Positions 1 to 5,538 of a DNA stretch of 5,538 nt are shown one piece after another. The position numbers and the translations under genes are program-made. Source of the stretch: CBIFWW01 sp966186435. Lineage in GTDB: Bacteria; Pseudomonadota; Gammaproteobacteria; Enterobacterales; Enterobacteriaceae. Where the stretch lies: assembly GCA_966186435.1 (NCBI GenBank), contig CBIFWW010000183.1, positions 1-5,538 of the forward strand, written 5' to 3'. A model generated the notes under the pieces. That model ran no database searches. It was not told where the DNA came from and was given only the letters and a program-made list of their open reading frames with translations. Position 1 is the stretch's first letter, and every line of letters begins with the position of its first letter.

Positions 1-344
1 GCTACCCGCAGCCGGGCCTGTAATTCGCCAATGCCGAAGGGTTTAGATAAGAAGTCATCTGCCCCGGCATCAAGGGCGGCGATTTTATCCAGCTCCTGGC
101 TACGGGCAGATAACACGATAATCGGTATCTGGCTCCACTGACGCACCTCGCGGATAAAATCGATACCGTCGCCGTCCGGCAAGCCGAGGTCGAGGATCAC
201 TAATTCAGGCTTACGGGTGGCGGCTTCAAGCAGGCCCCGTTGCAGGGTTTCTGCTTCATATACCCGCATACCGTCGCCTTCCAGCGCGGTGCGCAGAAAG
301 CGTAAAATGGCTTTCTCATCTTCGACAATCAGGACGTTAATCAC
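1..344 (-). CDS. kdpE: KdpE response regulator, N-terminal receiver domain (3' end beyond the window)
   Basis: KdpE is the cytoplasmic OmpR/PhoB-type response regulator that KdpD phosphorylates; KdpE~P activates transcription of the kdp pump operon. Only the first 114 codons are present, covering almost exactly the receiver (CheY-like) domain; the winged-helix DNA-binding half lies off the left edge. Visible receiver residues are the acidic pair D9/E10 after the first strand (VLIVEDE), phospho-acceptor D52 in ILDLGLPDGDG, the switch serine S79 in VLSAR and the conserved lysine K101 in SKPFG. The protein starts with GTG at 344. That start is forced: in this frame a TGA stop lies at 351-353, three codons upstream, and the next in-frame ATG is codon 26, past the acidic residues. 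The GTG overlaps the kdpD stop by 4 bases. The match to E. coli KdpE as remembered is strong, so identity is secure; nothing can be said of the C-terminal half. Confidence 0.96.
   Translation of the reverse strand, partial: MINVLIVEDEKAILRFLRTALEGDGMRVYEAETLQRGLLEAATRKPELVILDLGLPDGDGIDFIREVRQWSQIPIIVLSARSQELDKIAALDAGADDFLSKPFGIGELQARLRV
341..344 (-). other. kdpD stop / kdpE start overlap (GTGA)
   Basis: On the minus strand the four bases GTGA hold both the GTG start of kdpE (344-342) and the TGA stop of kdpD (343-341). Such overlaps are typical of translationally coupled sensor/regulator pairs and imply that kinase and regulator are made in a linked ratio. Confidence 0.93.
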
Positions 345-3028
345 AGGGCCTCATTCATCTCATCAAACAGGGGGGGTGATTCTTGGGGTAATTCTATATG
401 AAAATTAGCCCCACCCTGCGGACGATTCTGTGCCGTGATGGTGCCGCCGTGGACATCGACAATCGCCTGGCAGATGGCCAGCCCCAGCCCCACCCCAGGA
501 ATCGGGGACTCTTTATTGCCCCGGGAGAATTTATCAAAAATAGCGTTCTCCTGCCCGCTGGGGATTCCGGGGCCTGAATCCCAGACGTCGAGGGTCAATT
601 TGCCCAGCTCTGCCCGGGCGCGGACGCCGATGCTGGCCTCACGCCCGGCGTATTTCACCGCATTCTCCAGCAGATTAATCAACACCCGCTCGAACAACGG
701 CCCATCCACGTGGATCAGCTGGAGTGGGTCACCAATGTCCAGCGCGATGCGCTGCTGCCCGGCGCTGGGGTCGAGCATCTTCAGGGCGCTGCCCACCAGC
801 TCTTCCACGGTGAGCCACTCTTTACGCAGATTAAATCCGCCGGACTGAATACGCGCCATATCCAGCAAATTGTTGACCAGCCGGGTAGTGTTCAGCACAT
901 GCTGGCGGATTTCATTGGCCTGGGGCGCATGCGGAGATCCTTCGCTGGCGAGATCCAGCGTCAGGATCTCCGCTTGGCCGAACAGCACCGTTAGCGGTGT
1001 GCGCAGGTCGTGGGAGAGGGCGGCTAACAAGGCATTACGGATTTGCTCCCGCTCACTGGCGATGCGCGCCTGCTCTTCACTGGCGGTTAGTGATAACCGC
1101 TCCAGCGCCGTGGCAATCAGCAGGGTGAAGGTTTCCATCAGCCGCTGTTGCTCTGGCACCATCAACTGGCGCAGGTTACCTGGCTCAATCACCAACAGGC
1201 CCAGAGTCTGGCCGTTACCGCGTAGCGGTAACATCTGCCAGGGCTGGCCGGGCAGGGTATCGGTGCCGGCCCCGGCGGGCTGGCCCTTATCAAAACTCCA
1301 GCGGGCGATGGCTTCATCCCAGCTGGCGGCCCCCTCCTGATGGGTGGCCGGGGTCAGCTTGCCCTGTGAATCTGGCAATAAAATCTGGCTGCGGGCCTGG
1401 AAGGTGCTATTGATGAAATGCTCGCTGCGGGTGGCAATATCGGCGCTGGTACGGGTCACCGCCAGGGCTTTAGAAAGTTCATACAGGTGGCGGGTACGTT
1501 GCTCACGGTAACGGGCGATCCGCGCCTGATAGCGCACCCCGGCAGTCAGGTTACCGATAATCAACCCGACGCTGAGCATCACCCCAAAGGTGAGTAAATA
1601 CTGGACGTCGGATACCGCCAGGGTGCCGCGAGGGGCAATAAAGAACAGGTCAAAACTGAGGACGTTGATCCCGGTGGCGACCACCGAAGGCCAGCGGCCA
1701 TAAAACAGCGCCACCACCACGACCCCCAGCAAATAGAGCATCACCAGGTTGGCGGCATCAAAGGCGATCAGCCATTGGCTGGCGACCAGGGTAATGACCG
1801 CACACAGCAGCACCGCCACGCAGCAGCCGGTGATCTGCACCCGCCACTTCTCATTAAAGCTACGGGTGTCGGCGCTCCGGTTGGTGGCCACCGGGGTGAC
1901 ATCATCCAGGGCCACCACCAGCAGATCCAGCTCCGGGGCCTGGCTGGCGATCCGATCGGCGAAGGTTGAGTTTTGCCAGAAGCGCCGGGTGTGGCGGCGG
2001 CCAATCACGATTTTGCCCAGGTTGTGCTCCCGGGCGTAACGCACCAGGGCTTTTTCTTCGGAGGGGTCGGAGAGGGTAGCGGTTTCTGCCCCCAGTTCCT
2101 GGGCCAGACGCAGGGAAGCCAGCACCGCCCGGCGCTGATGTTCCGGCAGCCGATGCAGCTGCGGCGTTTCCACATAGACCGCGTGCCAGACGCTGCCTAA
2201 CCGTGCCGCCAGCCGGGCGGCGGTGCGCACCAGTTTCTCACTGCTGCCACTGTGGCCGATGCATAACAGGATAGCGTCCCGGGTGTGCCAGACTTTGTCC
2301 TGCCCCTGGTTATCCCGCCAGGCGCGCATCTGCTCATCCACCCGGTCGGCGGTGCGGCGCAGCGCCAGTTCGCGCAGGGCAATCAGGTTGCCTTTACGGA
2401 AGAAATGCTCGATGGCCCGCTCCGCCTGGCCGGCGATATACACTTTGCCATCGTGGAGCCGCTGGCGCAGATCATCAGGGGGGAGGTCAACCAGCACGAT
2501 TTCATCGGCAGAATCAAACACCGGATCGGGTACGGTTTCCCGCACCTGAATACCGGTTACGCCGCCAACCACATCGTTCAGGCTTTCCAGATGCTGAACG
2601 TTAACGGTTGTGAGAACGTCGATCCCGGCATTCAACAGCTCTTCCACATCCTGCCAGCGCTTGGGGTGACGGGCACCCGGTGCGTTGCTGTGGGCCAGCT
2701 CATCCATCAAGATCATCGCCGGGTTACGGGCCAGGGCGCCATCAAGATCAAAGGCTTGAACGGTACGCCCCCGGTGATGAATACGCTTCATTGGTAATAC
2801 CGTTAACCCGGTTAACAGGGCGGCGGTTTCGGCCCGGCCATGGGTTTCCACCACCCCCACCAGCACGTTCAGCCCCAGGCTATGGAGGCGCTGGGCCTCC
2901 TGAAGCATGGCGTAGGTTTTACCCACCCCGGCACAGGCACCGAAGAATATCTTTAACTTGCCTCTTACCGGGCGGGAAGCCTGCTCCAGCAGGCGATCCG
3001 GATCGGGGCGCAGTGGCTCCTCGCTCAT
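341..3028 (-). CDS. kdpD: KdpD, potassium/turgor sensor histidine kinase
   Basis: KdpD is the inner-membrane sensor kinase/phosphatase that controls KdpE in response to K+ limitation and osmotic stress. At 895 residues it is full length. Domains in order: N-terminal KdpD domain (about 20-230) with Walker A GACAGVGKT (30-38) and a Walker B-like stretch ILMDELAHSNAPG (106-118); a Usp-like domain (about 250-375); four closely spaced membrane segments (about 400-498); an arginine cluster just after them (R499, R503, R506, R508, R511, R513), known in E. coli KdpD to affect signalling; a GAF-like region (about 520-640); then the kinase core. In the core I see the H box SHDLRTPL with phospho-acceptor H673, and D674/T677 fitting the HDxxT phosphatase pattern; the N box around N785/N789; the G1 box DSGPGIP (817-823); an F box near FDKFSRG (831-837); and the G2 box GVGLGL (845-850). 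All expected catalytic residues are present. The ATG start at 3028 has a good ribosome site and gives an N terminus (EPLRPDPDRLLEQ) matching E. coli. It follows kdpC by 14 bases and overlaps kdpE by 4. Confidence 0.98.
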   Translation of the reverse strand: MSEEPLRPDPDRLLEQASRPVRGKLKIFFGACAGVGKTYAMLQEAQRLHSLGLNVLVGVVETHGRAETAALLTGLTVLPMKRIHHRGRTVQAFDLDGALARNPAMILMDELAHSNAPGARHPKRWQDVEELLNAGIDVLTTVNVQHLESLNDVVGGVTGIQVRETVPDPVFDSADEIVLVDLPPDDLRQRLHDGKVYIAGQAERAIEHFFRKGNLIALRELALRRTADRVDEQMRAWRDNQGQDKVWHTRDAILLCIGHSGSSEKLVRTAARLAARLGSVWHAVYVETPQLHRLPEHQRRAVLASLRLAQELGAETATLSDPSEEKALVRYAREHNLGKIVIGRRHTRRFWQNSTFADRIASQAPELDLLVVALDDVTPVATNRSADTRSFNEKWRVQITGCCVAVLLCAVITLVASQWLIAFDAANLVMLYLLGVVVVALFYGRWPSVVATGINVLSFDLFFIAPRGTLAVSDVQYLLTFGVMLSVGLIIGNLTAGVRYQARIARYREQRTRHLYELSKALAVTRTSADIATRSEHFINSTFQARSQILLPDSQGKLTPATHQEGAASWDEAIARWSFDKGQPAGAGTDTLPGQPWQMLPLRGNGQTLGLLVIEPGNLRQLMVPEQQRLMETFTLLIATALERLSLTASEEQARIASEREQIRNALLAALSHDLRTPLTVLFGQAEILTLDLASEGSPHAPQANEIRQHVLNTTRLVNNLLDMARIQSGGFNLRKEWLTVEELVGSALKMLDPSAGQQRIALDIGDPLQLIHVDGPLFERVLINLLENAVKYAGREASIGVRARAELGKLTLDVWDSGPGIPSGQENAIFDKFSRGNKESPIPGVGLGLAICQAIVDVHGGTITAQNRPQGGANFHIELPQESPPLFDEMNEAL
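349..352 (-). promoter_or_regulatory. Weak ribosome binding site of kdpE inside the kdpD 3' end
   Basis: GAGG on the minus strand, within the last codons of kdpD, lies 4 bases before the GTG start of kdpE. The match is short and the spacing tight. With a GTG start this suggests kdpE translation relies largely on ribosomes terminating on kdpD. That is inference from spacing only. Confidence 0.5.
2802..2816. repeat. 15-base perfect palindrome within kdpD
   Basis: GTTAACCCGGTTAAC: two 7-base arms that are exact reverse complements around a single central C. It lies in the part of kdpD encoding residues about 71-76 (LTGLTV region), so the protein sequence partly constrains it. The structure is certain; any function is unproven and chance is plausible. 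Confidence 0.35.
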
Positions 3029-3033
3029 GGGCG

Positions 3034-3039
3034 TTCCTT
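3034..3039 (-). promoter_or_regulatory. Ribosome binding site of kdpD
   Basis: The minus strand reads AAGGAA in the 14-base gap between kdpC and kdpD, 5 bases (CGCCC) before the kdpD ATG. It supports the start at 3028. A proper site of its own suggests kdpD can be translated independently of kdpC. Confidence 0.8.
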
Positions 3040-3042
3040 GAG

Positions 3043-3621
3043 TTATGGCTGCGCGGGCAGCGCATCCAGTGCCAGGTTAAGGGTTAATACGTTGACTGTC
3101 GGCATCCCCAACCAGCGTATCCAGGGCTGGTCAGTATGGGCGGCGATCAGTGCTTCAAGTTGCTCACGGGGCAGATGACGGGCCTTTGCCACCCGCGCCA
3201 GTTGCCATTCGGCGGCTTGGGGGCTGATCCCGTTATCCAAACCACTCCCCGAGGCGGTCACTAACTCAACGGGAACCGCCCCGCTGGCATCGGGGTTGGC
3301 GGCCCGCAATGCGGCCACCCGTTGCTTAATCAAAGTATCCAGCGCCGGGTTGCTGGCGGCCAGGTTGCTGCCCCCGGACGCCATTGGGTTATAGGGCATC
3401 TCCGCCGTCGCCGAAGGGCGGCCCTGGAAATAGCCCGGCCGGGTAAAGTTCTGGCCCAGCAAGGCTGACCCGGTAATCTGACCATCACGGGTGATCAGTG
3501 ACCCGGCCGCCTGGTGGGGAAATAATCCTTCCCCGAGGGCAGTAGTCAGCAGGGGGTAAACCCCACCGGTTACCAGGGCCAATAGTAGCAGTAAAAGTAT
3601 AGCCGGTCGTAATATAGTCAT
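3043..3621 (-). CDS. kdpC: KdpC, small subunit of the KdpFABC potassium-transporting ATPase
   Basis: KdpC is the single-span subunit of the high-affinity K+ pump; it is needed for assembly and stability of the complex and is proposed to help ATP binding by KdpB. The 192 residues are the usual family length (about 190 in E. coli). One membrane helix (about 7-29: ILLLLLLALVTGGVYPLL) is followed by a periplasmic domain. Family hallmarks are GSALLGQNF (51-59), YFQGRPSATAEMPYNP (64-79), SGGSNLAASNP (82-92), VAALRAANPDAS (102-113), PVELVTASGSGLDNGISPQAA (116-136) and a C-terminal VNVLTLNLALD. The segment around the membrane helix and the final 50 residues differ most from E. coli. The ATG start at 3621 has a strong ribosome site and lies 12 bases after the kdpB stop, so kdpB and kdpC are almost certainly on one message. 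No signal-peptide cleavage is expected, as the helix remains as the anchor. Confidence 0.97.
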   Translation of the reverse strand: MTILRPAILLLLLLALVTGGVYPLLTTALGEGLFPHQAAGSLITRDGQITGSALLGQNFTRPGYFQGRPSATAEMPYNPMASGGSNLAASNPALDTLIKQRVAALRAANPDASGAVPVELVTASGSGLDNGISPQAAEWQLARVAKARHLPREQLEALIAAHTDQPWIRWLGMPTVNVLTLNLALDALPAQP

Positions 3622-3627
3622 TTGATT

Positions 3628-3633
3628 TTCCTC
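3628..3633 (-). promoter_or_regulatory. Ribosome binding site of kdpC
   Basis: The minus strand reads GAGGAA in the 12-base gap between kdpB and kdpC, with 6 bases (AATCAA) before the kdpC ATG. This is a near-consensus Shine-Dalgarno at good spacing. It starts immediately after the kdpB stop codon, so ribosomes finishing kdpB cover it, which fits coupled translation of the two subunits. Confidence 0.85.
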
Positions 3634-5538
3634 TTAAACCAGCCCGGTAGCCGTGAGCAGTAAATCGATGATTTTGATCCCGATAAACGGCACAATCAGG
3701 CCGCCCAGACCGTAAATCCACAGGTTACGGCGCAACATCGCCAGCGCACTTAATGGCTTGTAGCTCACCCCTTTAAGCGCCAGTGGGATCAGGAACACAA
3801 TGATCAGGGCGTTAAAGATCACCGCACTTAAAATGGCTGATGATGGCGAGTGCAAGTGCATCACGTTCAGGGCGTTGAGTTGGGGATAGGTCACCGCAAA
3901 GGCCGCCGGGATGATGGCAAAATACTTGGCCACGTCATTGGCGATACTGAAGGTGGTGAGTGAGCCACGGGTCATCAGCATCTGCTTACCGATATGCACC
4001 ACTTCAATCAGCTTGGTGGGGTTAGAATCCAGATCCACCATATTCCCGGCCTCTTTTGCCGCCTGAGTACCGGAGTTCATGGCTACCGCCACATCGGCCT
4101 GGGCCAGGGCTGGGGCATCGTTGGTGCCGTCGCCGGTCATTGCCACCAGCCGCCCTTCAGACTGGTACTGGCGGATCAGCGCCAGCTTAGCTTCCGGCGT
4201 AGCCTCTGCCAGGAAATCATCCACCCCGGCCTCGGCGGCAATGGCCGCGGCGGTCAGGCGGTTATCCCCGGTGATCATCACGGTTTTGATCCCCATCTGG
4301 CGTAGCTGGGCAAAACGTTCTTTGATCCCGCCTTTCACGATGTCCTTCAGGGCGATCACCCCAAGCACCTGGGCACCTTCGGCCACCACCAGCGGTGTGC
4401 CGCCGGTACGGGCGACCTTTTCCACATGGCTGTCGATCTGGGACGGGAAGTGGCCGCCGTTGGCTTCCACGTGGCGGCGAATGGCATCCACCGAGCCTTT
4501 ACGGATCATCCTGTCGCCAAGGTTAATCCCGCTCATCCGGGTTTGGGCGGTAAAGGGCACAAAGGTGGCATTCAGGTTTTGTACGTCCCGTTCCCGCAGA
4601 TTAAATTTTTGCTTTGCCAGGATCACGATACTGCGGCCTTCCGGGGTTTCATCCGCCAGCAAGGAGAGCTGGGCAGCATCGGCCAGGGCTTTCTCATCCA
4701 CCCCAGGGGCAGGCAAGAATTCCGACGCTTGACGGTTACCGAGGGTAATGGTGCCGGTTTTATCCAGCAGCAACACATCCACATCCCCGGCAGCCTCCAC
4801 AGCGCGGCCGCTGGTGGCAATAACGTTCGCTCCCAGCATGCGGCTCATCCCGGCGACACCGATGGCAGACAATAACCCGCCGATGGTGGTGGGGATCAGG
4901 CACACCAGCAGAGCGACCAGCACGGTGACGCTAACGGCGGTGCCGCCATAAGCTGAGAACGGCCACAGGGTGGCGGTTGCCAGCAGGAACACAATGGTCA
5001 GGGCCACCAGTAAAATGGTCAGCGCAATCTCATTGGGGGTTTTGCGGCGCTGGGCACCCTCAACCATGGCAATCATGCGGTCGAGGAAGGTTTCACCGGG
5101 GTTCACACTGCACTGAATCACCAGCCAGTCCGATAAAATCCGCGTCCCACCGGTGACGGAGGCAAAGTCACCGCCGGATTCACGGATCACCGGGGCGGAT
5201 TCACCGGTGATGGCGCTCTCGTCCACCGAGGCCCCGCCTTCGATCACTTCCCCGTCACAGGGGATGATATCGCCCCCTTCCACCAGCACCCAATCACCCT
5301 TACTCAGGTCTTCTGACGGGATATGGTCTACCTCCGCATCATGCTGTGGTGCGCGTAACTTGCGGGCAAAGCTGGTTTTCTGTACCCCTTTCAGGCTGTT
5401 GGCCTGGGCTTTACTGCGGCCTTCCGCCAGGGCTTCTGCCATATTGGCAAACAGCACGGTGAACCACAGCCACAGGCTGATCACCAGCGTGAAGCCACCG
5501 TGGCCCGGCAGATGGCCGCTGACCATGGCGATACCCAG
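3634..5538 (-). CDS. kdpB: KdpB, P-type ATPase catalytic subunit of the K+ pump (5' end beyond the window)
   Basis: KdpB is the inner-membrane P-type ATPase that powers K+ uptake through KdpA. The window holds 634 codons, entering in frame at its right edge; compared with E. coli KdpB (682) about 48 N-terminal residues are missing. The ATG at 5524-5526 is not the start: it aligns with E. coli Met53 inside the first membrane helix, and the frame stays open to the edge. Using E. coli numbering, which fits without net gaps, I see: TGES actuator loop (159-162), with regulatory S162; membrane motif CLIPTT with P264; phosphorylation motif DKTGT with D307 (codon 4762-4764); nucleotide-binding F377 (VPFTAQTR) and K395 (IRKGS); TGDNRLT (471-477); hinge MTGDGTNDAP with D518 and D522; and the membrane charge pair D583/K586 (ANDVAKYF) implicated in coupling. 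All key residues are intact. It is followed 12 bases later by kdpC. Confidence 0.98.
   Translation of the reverse strand: MGIAMVSGHLPGHGGFTLVISLWLWFTVLFANMAEALAEGRSKAQANSLKGVQKTSFARKLRAPQHDAEVDHIPSEDLSKGDWVLVEGGDIIPCDGEVIEGGASVDESAITGESAPVIRESGGDFASVTGGTRILSDWLVIQCSVNPGETFLDRMIAMVEGAQRRKTPNEIALTILLVALTIVFLLATATLWPFSAYGGTAVSVTVLVALLVCLIPTTIGGLLSAIGVAGMSRMLGANVIATSGRAVEAAGDVDVLLLDKTGTITLGNRQASEFLPAPGVDEKALADAAQLSLLADETPEGRSIVILAKQKFNLRERDVQNLNATFVPFTAQTRMSGINLGDRMIRKGSVDAIRRHVEANGGHFPSQIDSHVEKVARTGGTPLVVAEGAQVLGVIALKDIVKGGIKERFAQLRQMGIKTVMITGDNRLTAAAIAAEAGVDDFLAEATPEAKLALIRQYQSEGRLVAMTGDGTNDAPALAQADVAVAMNSGTQAAKEAGNMVDLDSNPTKLIEVVHIGKQMLMTRGSLTTFSIANDVAKYFAIIPAAFAVTYPQLNALNVMHLHSPSSAILSAVIFNALIIVFLIPLALKGVSYKPLSALAMLRRNLWIYGLGGLIVPFIGIKIIDLLLTATGLV

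Noticed and set aside
870..1340. Plus-strand open frame of 156 codons opposite the KdpD kinase region
   Set aside because: Antisense to the H-box and GAF-like coding region; low-complexity Ser/Arg-rich product, a shadow of kdpD.
2285..2797. Plus-strand open frame of 170 codons opposite kdpD
   Set aside because: Antisense to the conserved N-terminal KdpD domain, with no plausible domain and no sign of an independent gene.
3029..3042. Terminator or regulatory element between kdpC and kdpD
   Set aside because: The gap is only 14 bases, holds the kdpD ribosome site and has no hairpin or T-run.
3485..3721. Minus-strand open frame spanning the kdpB/kdpC junction
   Set aside because: It overlaps both real genes in another frame, has no recognisable content, and its start lies inside kdpB codons for a conserved membrane helix.
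4079..4732. Plus-strand open frame of 217 codons opposite kdpB
   Set aside because: It lies wholly antisense to highly conserved kdpB coding sequence. It reads as a Ser/Arg/Ala-rich string with no recognisable domain, and long antisense frames are common opposite GC-biased genes.
5201..5210. Palindrome TCACCGGTGA within kdpB
   Set aside because: It is a 10-base dyad overlapping codons for the invariant TGES loop, so the protein sequence explains most of it.
5524..5526. ATG as the kdpB start codon
   Set aside because: The frame stays open to the window edge, the preceding codons (L-G-I-A) fit the first membrane helix, and this Met aligns with E. coli KdpB Met53. The gene is truncated by the window, not shortened.

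Overview
This window is the 3' two thirds of a kdpFABCDE locus, lying entirely on the minus strand. In order of transcription (right to left) it holds kdpB (5' end cut off by the window edge), kdpC (complete), kdpD (complete) and kdpE (3' end cut off by the window edge). Together they encode part of the high-affinity, ATP-driven potassium pump KdpFABC and the two-component system KdpD/KdpE that switches it on. kdpF and kdpA would be expected just beyond the right edge, and the rest of kdpE just beyond the left edge.

The proteins are very close to the Escherichia coli K-12 Kdp proteins as I remember them. KdpB aligns with no net length change over the visible part. KdpD is 895 residues against about 894, and its phospho-acceptor falls at the same number, His673. 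KdpC is 192 against about 190. The many substitutions in KdpC, in the C-terminal part of KdpD and in the start of KdpE show that this is not E. coli itself. The likely source is a chromosome of another member of the Enterobacterales. I cannot name the genus without a database search.

Layout: partial kdpE at 1-344; kdpD at 341-3028, overlapping kdpE by 4 bases; a 14-base gap; kdpC at 3043-3621; a 12-base gap; kdpB from 3634 to the right edge. There is no intergenic space longer than 14 bases, no RNA gene, no mobile element, no CRISPR array and no visible terminator. The close packing suggests one message carries the pump subunits and their regulator. KdpD senses potassium limitation or osmotic stress and phosphorylates KdpE, and KdpE~P activates the promoter upstream of kdpF (outside the window). 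KdpB hydrolyses ATP, KdpA (outside) conducts K+, and KdpC stabilises the complex.

I looked for an undescribed system and did not find one. The key catalytic and regulatory residues I could check are intact, and the plus-strand open frames are shadows of the real genes. The observations below are modest: an overlapping GTG start, a conserved inhibitory serine in KdpB, a weak promoter candidate inside kdpC, a 15-base palindrome in kdpD, and a degenerate ligand motif in the KdpD Usp domain.
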